Made by a program: the position numbers and the translations under genes | DNA from: Paenibacillus hemerocallicola | Lineage (GTDB): Bacteria; Bacillota; Bacilli; Paenibacillales; NBRC-103111 | Reading direction: 5' to 3' | Length of the DNA: 64,000 nt | Assembly: GCF_006265175.1 (NCBI RefSeq) | Contig: NZ_VDCQ01000018.1 | Coordinates: forward strand, 1 to 64,000 | The notes under the pieces: generated by a model | What the model was told of the DNA's origin: nothing | The model's database searches: none | The model's input: only the letters and a program-made list of their open reading frames with translations | Shown: piece after piece, positions 9,090 through 16,492 of the stretch | Position numbering within the stretch: the stretch's first letter is position 1 | How the letters are laid out: each line of letters begins with the position of its first letter

Positions 9090-10358
9090 TCAGTAGCTTA
9101 GGCGGCGAAAATTAGCGATTCTGTGAAACGTAATCAAATTGCCGTTGTGCGCATCCTTCGCCCGCTCGTCTCCCGAGCGGCTCAATACGAGCAGATCCTC
9201 GCCGTCGATCGCCATGCTCGCATAATGACGGGCCTGCCTCGGCGTATCCCCGACGGCGATAAGTCCGGCAAAGCACCAATCGACGCAATTTCGCGAAAAG
9301 TGCAGCTGAAGGCGATGCCGTTCGTTTTTGCCGAGGCCGTACCGGTCATCGGGCAGCCGGTCCGCCCGCGTCATACTGTCCGTCGCCTGCGAGCCGAGCA
9401 GCCAATAGAGGCGTGAACGCTCGTCGAATACGATATGGAACTTCAGATGCCCGCCCGGACAAGGAACGAAGGTGAACGCTTTCCCCGATGGCGCCCGTTC
9501 GAGCATCGTAACGATCGTGCCGTCCTCGCGCTCTACCGCTTTCGCTACAGCGGCAAATCCGGTACCGCCGGTATGAGAGCGCATCCATAGATGGAAGGTG
9601 TTCCCGTCCGGATCATGGAAATAATGGTCCGGGTCGGTGAAGCGGACCACGTTCGTCTCCAGCCAGCCCATGCGGGCGCACGAACGGCCGGGGGCGATCC
9701 GCGCGGATTTGTCCGGCTCCACCTTATAGAACGGAACTCCGAAATAATCCAGCCCATCCTCCGGCACCGCATCCCGGAAAGCCAGCTCGGAGGCGAACGT
9801 CCAGTTGCCCCGCTCGGTCAAATCGGCATCCAGCCGTCCCCTGAGCAGCACGGGAGCCATATCTGCGACGGGCCAGCCCGCTCCGCCCGACCGCACGTTC
9901 CGCTCCATGGCCAAGTACACGTTTCCTTTGGCGTAATGCACATTCGACGGCGCCTGATGCCACATTTGCCCTTTTGTCAGCAAGACAGGCTCGCTCCACG
10001 TATCGCCGCCGTCATCGGACCGGATGATCGCCAAATCATGGCAGTGCCCCAAAACATACAAGCTGCCTCCGGCCGTAAAAGGTCTGGCGTGCATAAAGGG
10101 AAAATCCGTCCGATACCGCCACGTTCGGCCCTTGTCGTCGGAGACGAACACTTTGCCGAGCCACGGCTTGCCTCCCTCTATGATCCGCTTCCCGCCGGGT
10201 ATCGCATCGATTCCCGGTCCGCTCATATCGAGCGTGGCGACCAGCCTTCCGTTCGGCAGTACCGCTAATCCGGGGCTGTATACATAAACGTTCCCGGGGT
10301 CCGGCGATTCGTACACCGTAACGTATTCGCGAGCCAACTGTCCGACCCGATCCTCCAA
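9090..10358 (-). CDS. BNR/sialidase-superfamily protein
   Basis: A 422-residue protein with a six-bladed sialidase-type propeller pattern: Asp-box-like motifs SDDKGRTW and SDDGGDTW in the first third, and repeated strand motifs later (YSPGLAVLPNGRLVATLD, VYLAMERN, LLVLSRSG). No signal peptide is visible, so it may be cytoplasmic or exported another way. The start is TTG at 10358, behind GGAGGAGCGGAGGAA. It is first in a minus-strand run with SBP-1, the beta-helix gene and the FAD oxidoreductase, and is divergent from an AraC regulator. The C-terminal segment resembles that of the larger protein at 16493-19072, both ending the propeller with a THIFHR/ITFHR-like strand. The glycan substrate is unknown. 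Confidence 0.82.
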   Translation of the reverse strand: MEDRVGQLAREYVTVYESPDPGNVYVYSPGLAVLPNGRLVATLDMSGPGIDAIPGGKRIIEGGKPWLGKVFVSDDKGRTWRYRTDFPFMHARPFTAGGSLYVLGHCHDLAIIRSDDGGDTWSEPVLLTKGQMWHQAPSNVHYAKGNVYLAMERNVRSGGAGWPVADMAPVLLRGRLDADLTERGNWTFASELAFRDAVPEDGLDYFGVPFYKVEPDKSARIAPGRSCARMGWLETNVVRFTDPDHYFHDPDGNTFHLWMRSHTGGTGFAAVAKAVEREDGTIVTMLERAPSGKAFTFVPCPGGHLKFHIVFDERSRLYWLLGSQATDSMTRADRLPDDRYGLGKNERHRLQLHFSRNCVDWCFAGLIAVGDTPRQARHYASMAIDGEDLLVLSRSGDERAKDAHNGNLITFHRIANFRRLSY

Positions 10359-10393
10359 TTCCTCCGCTCCTCCCTTGCCTTGGATTTGCCCTG

Positions 10394-10441
10394 TTATCGT
10401 TCGATAATGGGCTACTTCCAGCCTAGTAAATTCAATTTACT
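10394..10441. promoter_or_regulatory. two operator-like palindromes in divergent promoter region
   Basis: TTATCG-TT-CGATAA lies at 10394-10407 and the perfect palindrome AGTAAATTCAATTTACT at 10425-10441. Both lie between the divergent sialidase and AraC genes. The second overlaps the candidate -35 of araC. They are plausible binding sites for the neighbouring AraC protein or another regulator. Confidence 0.5.
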
Positions 10442-10464
10442 TTTCCCATGCAATTGTTTATCAT
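10436..10464 (+). promoter_or_regulatory. candidate promoter of AraC regulator
   Basis: TTTACT at 10436-10441, a 17-nt spacer, and TATCAT at 10459-10464, just upstream of the AraC gene at 10499. Confidence 0.45.
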
Positions 10465-10498
10465 CGACCATATACTCCATTTCAAGGGAGGCCGTCGC

Positions 10499-11317
10499 AT
10501 GGAGCCGTATCGTCCGGCGGACGTGGTTCCCCAGCTCGTCCATGTTCTGTACTGGGATCGGAAGGAACGTTTCTTGAATGAGATCGACGTCTATCCGGCA
10601 TGGGTCATGTTTGCGGTGTGCGAGGGAAGCTTCGATTTCAAGATCGGCCACTTGCAAGGAAGCGCAACGAACGGAGATGTCGTGTTATGCCCTCCGGGCG
10701 TACCGTTATGGCGGGAAGTGGTGCGGACGCTGTCGTTTTTCGTCATTCATTTCCGATGGACATTGCCCGAGCCGCAGCATGCGATCGAGGACGAATCGAT
10801 GCTCAGGCTCATCCCCCGGGGCAAGCTGACGCTCCGCGACAGCCGCCGGATGACGTCGAGCTATCAATATTTGCTCGGTCTTTGGCCGAAGCGGGACAAG
10901 CTTCATCGCCGCCGGCAAAATTTGCTGCTGAACGATATATGGCTGCAGTACTGCATCGAGGCGGAGGCTGTCCGAAATACGGGCAAGCCGTCGGACCCGC
11001 TTATGCAGCAGGCGTTGCGGCTGCTTGAAGCGCGCGCGTACGACAGCCGGTTCAGCATGAAGCTGCTGTCGGCCGAGCTCGGACTGTCCCCCGTGCAATT
11101 TACCCGCAGGTTCAAGGCCCGCTTCGGCAAAACGCCGACAGACTACGTCGTGACGCTGCGGCTGGACAAAGTTCGGCAAATGCTGCTCGAGACGAACTAT
11201 CCGCTCGATCATATAGCCGAGCAGTGCGGTTATGAGAACGGCTTCTATTTAAGCCGCGTATTTTCCAAAAAATTCGAGACAAGCCCATCCGTATACCGCA
11301 GCACCCACCAAATGTAA
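10499..11317 (+). CDS. AraC-family transcriptional regulator
   Basis: A 272-residue regulator with an N-terminal cupin-like sugar-sensing region (about 1-150) and a C-terminal pair of helix-turn-helix motifs (about 170-270), including LSAELGLSPVQFTRRFKARFGKTPTDYV and the second-helix segment IAEQCGYENGFYLSRVFSKKF. I start at ATG 10499 because AAGGGAGG lies 8 nt upstream; an upstream in-frame ATG at 10448 lies in the promoter region. It is divergent from the sialidase/SBP/beta-helix/oxidoreductase run and is the likely regulator of that operon. Confidence 0.9.
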   Translation: MEPYRPADVVPQLVHVLYWDRKERFLNEIDVYPAWVMFAVCEGSFDFKIGHLQGSATNGDVVLCPPGVPLWREVVRTLSFFVIHFRWTLPEPQHAIEDESMLRLIPRGKLTLRDSRRMTSSYQYLLGLWPKRDKLHRRRQNLLLNDIWLQYCIEAEAVRNTGKPSDPLMQQALRLLEARAYDSRFSMKLLSAELGLSPVQFTRRFKARFGKTPTDYVVTLRLDKVRQMLLETNYPLDHIAEQCGYENGFYLSRVFSKKFETSPSVYRSTHQM

Positions 11318-11932
11318 TCATCCGGAGGAAAGCTTCCGCAAGTTGGTCGACAACGGTCATGCGAGCCGCATCGCAAGCCGGGTATGCTGCGGTAAGCCCC
11401 CGCTTCTACCGTTCCAGCGTGGAACGTATGCGTATCGAGCTGTCGCTTGGTGCCGCAACGTACGCCGGGGGCTGTGTTGCGGTGCGGTGCTAAGCGATAA
11501 GGCGGTTCCGGCGGGCGGCTAATAATGGGGAGTCGTTCGCATTTTGCTGAATTCCATAACAAGCAAGGGGTTACAGTCAACGCTATTGGGGGAAGGTCAG
11601 AGCAATCGGCTAATAAGCCCGGTAAAAGTCCGTCGTTATCCGATAAGATGAACATTCGGCGAGGGTGCGATACAGTTGCGAAGAGAGTACCGTGAAAATG
11701 GGGCGGGGATTATCGAGAGGACCAAGTCAAACACGCAGCTCCCGAGCGAGCGTTGCGGCGACGCATGACAGCGTTAGGACCCGCACGAAGATATGCGCAC
11801 AAACACAAGTAACATGCCCCACCTCTGCACCGATGGATCAGGTACGGCGGCGGAGCTTTCGGTTACTGCGCACTAAATAAAGTTACCCCTAGGAGGCGAG
11901 CAGTGCATATCGCAAAAAGCCCCCCTAAGCGC
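11318..11932. other. gene-free stretch
   Basis: I see no convincing gene. A 136-codon minus-strand frame at 11245-11655 overlaps the end of the AraC gene, has no good ribosome binding site and no family features. No clear terminator follows the AraC gene. Confidence 0.5.
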
Positions 11933-12122
11933 TAACTGTAAATCATGCTGTTAATTCGGCAATTCAAGCGATATCCGGTGAAATAAATGGAAAACATGCA
12001 GTTAAATCGACATGATCCTGCTAAATTGTCCATTTCAGTGGAAATAGCTGTACTTTTTCCAGTTGACAGCAGCAAGAATATAGCCTTTCGCCCAAAATTA
12101 CTGCATGATTTACAGTTAATTC
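11933..12122. repeat. four-arm nested inverted repeat, locus R2
   Basis: Outer left TAACTGTAAATCATGCTGTT (11933) pairs with outer right GCATGATTTACAGTTA (near 12103). Inner left AATGGAAAACATGCAGTTAA (near 11985) pairs with inner right AGCTGTACTTTTTCCAGTT (near 12046). The element is intact, with no MITE insert, and is about 190 bp, like locus R1. The rest of the gap to 12333 shows nothing recognisable. Confidence 0.8.
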
Positions 12123-12333
12123 GATTTCCAACCCGCGCAGCTCCCAAGCGCGAGCTGCGGCGACGCATCGTAGTGATCGGATTGAGCGCAACGCTCCCCT
12201 CCCCATCACGGTGACGGAAGTCATTTGGCCCCGATGCCCCACTCCAAGCGCCGAGCCGACGCCGGACAAAATGCCCGATTATGACAACGATTCGCCAGGC
12301 TAACGACTTACAGCGTCCATTCTCGTCTCATCG

Positions 12334-13191
12334 TCACCTGAACCGGTACATCACCGAATCCTGCACCGGAATATAGCCGATCTTCGCGTAGATCGCGTTA
12401 GAGGTCGGATTGGACAAGTCGGTGTACAGGCTGCAAAACCGGTAGCCTTCGTCCAGCAGCAGCCGGCTGAGCGAAGCGACGCAGGAAGAGGCGTACCCTT
12501 TATTCCGGTATGGCGGCGGGGTGTATACGAGACTGAGGACGATGCCGTTGCGGGTAGGCCGCGTTTTCTTGGCCATGCTGACCGGACGCCCGTCTTCCCA
12601 CAAAAATAACGATCCGCTCCGGATGTTCTCGCTCGCCTTGGCAGCCGCGTCGTCCCGGCTTACGTTCTCCCCGATCGATACGGCGAATTCGTGAATCCAG
12701 TCGGCTACCAGCTCCAGATCGCCCGCATCGGCCGTTCTGATCCTTCCGGAGCTGTACGGAATCGGCTTCGCCTCGTCGAGCCGGTACACGCGCTGATTCA
12801 TTTTGACGAAAGCCGTCTTGCCTTTGGCGGATGCCCATATGCCTGCCAACTGACCGGCGATTGCCGGCGGTCCGACTATGCCGGGGACTTCCGCTCCCGC
12901 TTCCGTAAGATGCGTCGCAGCCAACCGGACGGCTTGCCCGAGCTCCGGCTCCTCCTCTTCCCCGGCCACGATCATATTGAGCGAGTTCAGGAGCATGACA
13001 AGAACCAAGCTCCCCTCATCGTCCTCGACCGCGGCCATGACGGCCTTCGCCGCCCTGTCGCCCTTCGACTCCTGCTGCGCCAGCATATGAACCAAGCCGA
13101 GAAGCAAATTGTTGCCCGCCTCGTTCCGTTCGAGAAATGGACCGGTCCGTTCGAGAAACGTCCGGGCACTGTCGAATTGCCGCAATTTCAC
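12334..13191 (-). CDS. GNAT-family N-acetyltransferase
   Basis: A 285-residue protein. The C-terminal GNAT fold carries the acetyl-CoA-binding motif PPYRNKGYASSCVASLSRLLLDEGY, preceded by the beta4 strand GIVLSLVYT and followed by the SNPTSNAIYAKIGYIPV substrate-side motif. The N-terminal half (about 1-140) is a less conserved region of the kind seen in many Bacillales two-part GNAT proteins. The start is GTG at 13191 behind AAGGAGGG. It is transcribed divergently from the queuosine operon. The substrate is unknown. Confidence 0.88.
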   Translation of the reverse strand: MKLRQFDSARTFLERTGPFLERNEAGNNLLLGLVHMLAQQESKGDRAAKAVMAAVEDDEGSLVLVMLLNSLNMIVAGEEEEPELGQAVRLAATHLTEAGAEVPGIVGPPAIAGQLAGIWASAKGKTAFVKMNQRVYRLDEAKPIPYSSGRIRTADAGDLELVADWIHEFAVSIGENVSRDDAAAKASENIRSGSLFLWEDGRPVSMAKKTRPTRNGIVLSLVYTPPPYRNKGYASSCVASLSRLLLDEGYRFCSLYTDLSNPTSNAIYAKIGYIPVQDSVMYRFR

Positions 13192-13282
13192 CGAGATCCC
13201 TCCTTAGGCCTTGACCTAATTTGTTCGAAGCTTGCATCCGATTTCCTTCCGGCGCATGCAAATATAATCCAAAAGCCCCCTA

Positions 13283-13311
13283 TTCACAACCGCCCGCTTC
13301 TGTGCTATAGT
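13283..13311 (+). promoter_or_regulatory. promoter of queuosine operon
   Basis: TTCACA at 13283-13288, a 17-nt spacer, and TATAGT at 13306-13311. It lies about 60 nt upstream of the preQ1 aptamer, giving an untranslated leader of roughly 230 nt before queC. Confidence 0.7.
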
Positions 13312-13370
13312 ACGTGAGAAAAACTAAAGAAGAATTCCGGACGAATGCTTCCGCACAGAGGCGCTCCGGG

Positions 13371-13407
13371 AGAGGTTCGCGAACTCCCTCTATAAAAAAC
13401 TATACAA
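13371..13407 (+). promoter_or_regulatory. preQ1-I riboswitch aptamer
   Basis: AGAGGTTCGCGAACTCCCTC followed by TATAAAAAACTA matches the class I preQ1 aptamer of Bacillus queC: a short P1 stem (AGAGG/CCTCT), a C-rich loop and an A-rich tail that docks into P1. Bound preQ1 should lower expression of the queuosine genes. Confidence 0.95.
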
Positions 13408-13446
13408 AAGCGATGGCCCCGTTCCCGGTATCGTCGTTTTTGCGTT

Positions 13447-13484
13447 CGGCGCGAAGCGGCAAGTCCGTCTCGCGCCGATTCTTT
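13447..13484 (+). terminator. possible attenuator hairpin in queC leader
   Basis: CGGCGCGA...TCGCGCCG followed by ATTCTTT lies between the preQ1 aptamer and queC. It could be the expression platform, though another weaker stem followed by GTTTTTGC lies between it and the aptamer, so which stem switches is not clear. Confidence 0.5.
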
Positions 13485-13545
13485 GGTTGAATAGGGAAAC
13501 GCCGTACGGATCTCGTTCTTCTCGACAAGAGAGGGAGATGCTCGA

Positions 13546-14214
13546 ATGAACAACACGAAAGCCGTCGTCGTATTCAGCGGCGGTCAAGACAGCACGACCT
13601 GCCTGTTCTGGGCAATGGAGCGATTCGACGAGGTGGAGACCGTCACGTTCGATTACGGCCAACGGCACAAGCTGGAGGTCGAGGTCGCCGCAGCGATCGC
13701 GGGAGAGCTGAACGTCAAGCACCATGTGCTCGACATGTCGTTGCTCGGACAGCTCGCGCCGAATGCGCTCACCCGGAACGATATCGCGATCGAGCAGCGG
13801 GAAGGCTCGCTGCCGACCACCTTCGTGGACGGGCGCAACTTGCTGTTCCTGTCCTTCGCCGCCATCGCCGCCAAGCAAATCGGCGCCAAGCATATCGTCA
13901 CCGGCGTGTGCGAGACCGATTTCAGCGGCTATCCCGACTGCCGGGACGTCTTCGTCAAATCGTTGAACGTTACGCTCAATTTGGCCATGGACTATCCGTT
14001 CGTCATCGATACCCCGCTCATGTGGCTGAATAAAGCCGAGACGTGGGAGCTGGCGGACCGGCTCGGCGCCTTCGATTTCGTCCGAAATCGGACGCTGACG
14101 TGCTACAACGGCATCGTGGCCGACGGCTGCGGGGAATGCCCGGCGTGCCGGCTGCGCCGCAAAGGGCTCGACGACTATTCGGCCTTGTCCGGACGGGAGG
14201 CATGCTCCCCATGA
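13546..14214 (+). CDS. queC: 7-cyano-7-deazaguanine synthase
   Basis: Converts 7-carboxy-7-deazaguanine to preQ0 with ATP and ammonia in queuosine synthesis. The 222-residue protein starts with the PP-loop ATP motif [11 protein letters not shown] (about residues 6-16), has an internal [15 protein letters not shown] motif, and ends with the zinc site [23 protein letters not shown] with four cysteines. ATG 13546 follows GAGGGAG. It is first in the queC-queD-queE run under a preQ1-I riboswitch. Its TGA stop overlaps the queD start in an ATGA arrangement, suggesting translational coupling. Confidence 0.97.
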   Translation: MNNTKAVVVFSGGQDSTTCLFWAMERFDEVETVTFDYGQRHKLEVEVAAAIAGELNVKHHVLDMSLLGQLAPNALTRNDIAIEQREGSLPTTFVDGRNLLFLSFAAIAAKQIGAKHIVTGVCETDFSGYPDCRDVFVKSLNVTLNLAMDYPFVIDTPLMWLNKAETWELADRLGAFDFVRNRTLTCYNGIVADGCGECPACRLRRKGLDDYSALSGREACSP

Positions 14215-14654
14215 TGCAGCAAATTTACCCTGTAGCGAGTCATTCGTATGCGTACGAATTGAATAAGGATATGCAATTCGCGGCCGCCCATTACGTTCCG
14301 GCCGAGGAAGCGGGCAAGTGCCGTAAGCTGCACGGCCATACGTATTTCGCGAATATTACGGTTGCCGGGGACACGCTCGATTCGGCCGGCTTTCTGGTGA
14401 ACTTCGCGATACTGAAGCAGCTTATCCACGAACGGTTCGACCATTCCGTTCTGAACGACGATACCGAAAGCTTCAGCGCCGACGAGCCCGACCGGTTTCC
14501 GACGACGGAAGCGGTCGCGCGCACGATCTGCGAAATCGTCCAGCGGCACTTGGACGGAACGGAAAATCGCGCACGCTGCCTTCAGGTGTATTTGCGCGAA
14601 ACGCCGACCAGCTACTGCATCTATCGGCCGAAAGCGGGTATCGCCCATGCATGA
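14211..14654 (+). CDS. queD: 6-carboxytetrahydropterin synthase
   Basis: Makes 6-carboxy-5,6,7,8-tetrahydropterin from dihydroneopterin triphosphate, the second step of queuosine synthesis. The 147-residue protein shows the PTPS/QueD pattern: MQFAAAHYV (first zinc His), [11 protein letters not shown] (catalytic Cys and two zinc His), [22 protein letters not shown] and the catalytic His/Asp region, and [11 protein letters not shown] start at ATG 14211, which overlaps the queC stop; an adjacent ATG at 14214 is out of that frame for QueD only by sharing codon 2, so either of the first two Met codons could be used. It overlaps queE by 8 nt. Confidence 0.95.
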   Translation: MMQQIYPVASHSYAYELNKDMQFAAAHYVPAEEAGKCRKLHGHTYFANITVAGDTLDSAGFLVNFAILKQLIHERFDHSVLNDDTESFSADEPDRFPTTEAVARTICEIVQRHLDGTENRARCLQVYLRETPTSYCIYRPKAGIAHA

Positions 14655-15396
14655 GAACAGCGGCATGACGGAAGGCCGCCCCATCCCCGTTATCGAAATA
14701 TTCGGTCCGACCGTTCAGGGAGAAGGCATGGTCATCGGGCAAAAAACGATGTTCGTCCGCACGGCCGGCTGCGATTACAGCTGCGCCTGGTGCGATTCGG
14801 CCTTCACTTGGGACGGCAGCGGCAAAGCGGATATTCGTCTGCTGACGGCACAGGACGTTTACGCGGAAATGCGGCATATCGGCGGGGAGGCGTTCGCGCA
14901 CGCGACGATCTCCGGCGGCAACCCCGCCTTGCTTCCGCAGCTCGGCGAGCTGATCGGACTGCTGCACGGGCAGCGGATCCGGGTTGCGCTGGAGACGCAG
15001 GGCAGCCGCTGGCAGAACTGGTTTTGGGATATCGACGATTTGACCTTGTCCCCCAAACCGCCCAGCTCCCGCATGGAAACGGACTGGCCCGTACTGGACG
15101 ACATCGTGGCCAAACTGACGGAGCGGAATCGATCGTTCAGCCTGAAGATAGTCGTCTTCGACGAAGCCGATCTGCAATACGCCGCCGAAGTCCATGAACG
15201 GTATCCGCACGTTCCGTTCTACGCGCAGGCGGGCAACGGCCGGCTGTCGGAAACCGAGCCCGAACGGCTGCTTCCGTATTTGCTGGAACGGTACGAATGG
15301 CTCATCGATCGCGTCATGGCGCACACCGGGCTGAAGCAAGTGCACGTGCTCCCCCAGCTGCACACGTGGGTATGGGGCAACAAAAAAGGCGTCTGA
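14647..15396 (+). CDS. queE: 7-carboxy-7-deazaguanine synthase (radical SAM)
   Basis: Radical SAM enzyme that converts carboxytetrahydropterin to 7-carboxy-7-deazaguanine. The 249-residue protein has the QueE start EIFGPTVQGEGMVIGQKTMF, the iron-sulfur motif CDYSCAWC (CxxxCxxC, about residues 39-46) and the GGNPAL segment that contacts SAM, and ends HVLPQLHTWVWGNKKGV, typical of the Bacillus form. ATG 14647 overlaps the queD end; an alternative ATG at 14665 would remove six residues. It is the last gene before the repeat/MITE composite that separates it from queF. Confidence 0.95.
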   Translation: MHENSGMTEGRPIPVIEIFGPTVQGEGMVIGQKTMFVRTAGCDYSCAWCDSAFTWDGSGKADIRLLTAQDVYAEMRHIGGEAFAHATISGGNPALLPQLGELIGLLHGQRIRVALETQGSRWQNWFWDIDDLTLSPKPPSSRMETDWPVLDDIVAKLTERNRSFSLKIVVFDEADLQYAAEVHERYPHVPFYAQAGNGRLSETEPERLLPYLLERYEWLIDRVMAHTGLKQVHVLPQLHTWVWGNKKGV

Positions 15397-15472
15397 AGGT
15401 CCGGTAGATGACTCTCGCGAAGCGTCCTTGCGATGGCTGACGAGTAGATGCGAAGCTTGGCATCCGAAAAGA

Positions 15473-15881
15473 TAACTGTAAAAAAAGTAGTTAAATTCAT
15501 AAAAAATCAAAATATGTTAAAATAAATGGAAAATATCAGGTTGTTGAAAAAGTCAAAAAGAGAGATTTGGAATACAAAGAGAGGTGGGGGGAGTGTGCGG
15601 AAAGCGAAGCGGTTGACTTTACAATCGTGTTGTAACCGCTAAAATCTTAAAAACAACACGATGTTAACGGATGTGAAGCGCATTCCCCCACCTCTTGTCT
15701 CCGGCGCTTCCTCTCTTTGCAGACTTTTTCAACAGCCTCAAAATATGAAGCTAATTCACCGCCAGACCGATAAATGGTCGAAAACGAGCGGAAATAACTG
15801 TACTTTTTCCAGTCAACAACGAGACTGGGCAGCTTCCCACCCAAATAACTGTATGTTTTGCCATGTTTTGCAGTTCATTCG
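15473..15881. repeat. four-arm nested inverted repeat, locus R3, with MITE inserted
   Basis: Outer left TAACTGTAAAAAAAGTAGTT (15473), inner left AATGGAAAATAT, broken by a MITE and resuming as GAAGCTAATTC (15746), inner right ATAACTGTACTTTTTCCAGT (near 15802) and outer right AAATAACTGTATGTTTTGCC (15843). Removing the MITE rebuilds an inner-left motif like that of locus R2. It fills the gap between queE and queF. Confidence 0.8.
15538..15739. mobile_element. MITE copy 1 (~200 bp palindromic element)
   Basis: Begins CAGGTTGTTGAAAAAGTC and ends GACTTTTTCAACAGCCTC, flanked by the direct repeat AAAATAT (left near 15530, right near 15740). Internal inverted repeats (AGGTGGGG/CCCCACCT and ACAATCGTGTTG/CAACACGATGTT) make it almost one long hairpin. 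There is no coding capacity. Its orientation is opposite to copies 2 and 3. The end sequences resemble those of IS1182-like elements in Firmicutes, but the family is not established here. Confidence 0.85.
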
Positions 15882-15916
15882 ACAGATTCACCGGTCATTT
15901 ATAAGGAGGAGACGAT

Positions 15917-16414
15917 ATGGCAGGAAGAACGGAGGATGAGCTTGAACGCATCACCCTGCTCGGCAATCAGGGGACCGACTATCGGTTTCAATATGCGCCG
16001 GATGTGTTGGAGACGTTCGACAACAAGCACCCGGAACGCGACTATTTCGTCAAATTCAATTGTCCCGAATTTACGAGCCTGTGTCCGATGACCGGACAGC
16101 CGGATTTCGCGACCTTGTATATTTCCTACATTCCGGACCGCCGCATGGTGGAGAGCAAGTCGCTCAAGCTGTATTTGTTCAGCTTCCGCAATCACGGCGA
16201 CTTCCACGAGGATTGCATGAACATCATCATGAACGATTTGATCGCGCTGATGGAGCCGAGATATATCGAGGTGTGGGGCAAGTTCACGCCGAGGGGCGGC
16301 ATCTCGATCGACCCGTACTGCAACTGGGGACGCCCCGGCACGAAATACGAGCAAATGGCCGAGCACCGTCTGCTGAACCACGATCTGTATCCGGAGAAAG
16401 TGGATAATCGGTAA
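15917..16414 (+). CDS. queF: preQ0 reductase (NADPH-dependent 7-cyano-7-deazaguanine reductase)
   Basis: Reduces preQ0 to preQ1, the last soluble step before tRNA exchange by Tgt. The 165-residue unimodular (Bacillus-type) protein shows the QueF motif [22 protein letters not shown] with the substrate-binding Glu, and the catalytic cysteine in [15 protein letters not shown]. The C-terminus [13 protein letters not shown] is also family-typical. ATG 15917 follows AAGGAGGAG. The gene would complete a queCDEF operon, but 520 bp of repeat and MITE separate it from queE, so it may need read-through or its own promoter. A strong terminator follows. Confidence 0.96.
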   Translation: MAGRTEDELERITLLGNQGTDYRFQYAPDVLETFDNKHPERDYFVKFNCPEFTSLCPMTGQPDFATLYISYIPDRRMVESKSLKLYLFSFRNHGDFHEDCMNIIMNDLIALMEPRYIEVWGKFTPRGGISIDPYCNWGRPGTKYEQMAEHRLLNHDLYPEKVDNR

Positions 16415-16423
16415 ACACATGGC

Positions 16424-16468
16424 GGCAGCCCGGAACGCGACCTAGGCGTTCCGGGCTGCCTTTTTTTT
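16424..16468 (+). terminator. rho-independent terminator after queF
   Basis: GGCAGCCCGGAACGC-GACCTAG-GCGTTCCGGGCTGCC followed by eight T residues: a very strong intrinsic terminator immediately after queF. Confidence 0.95.
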
Positions 16469-16492
16469 GCCGATCGGTGCGACGCGCTCCTC

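Noticed and set aside
11245-11655. 136-codon minus-strand frame in the gap after AraC
   Set aside because: It overlaps the end of the AraC gene, has no good ribosome site and no family features.
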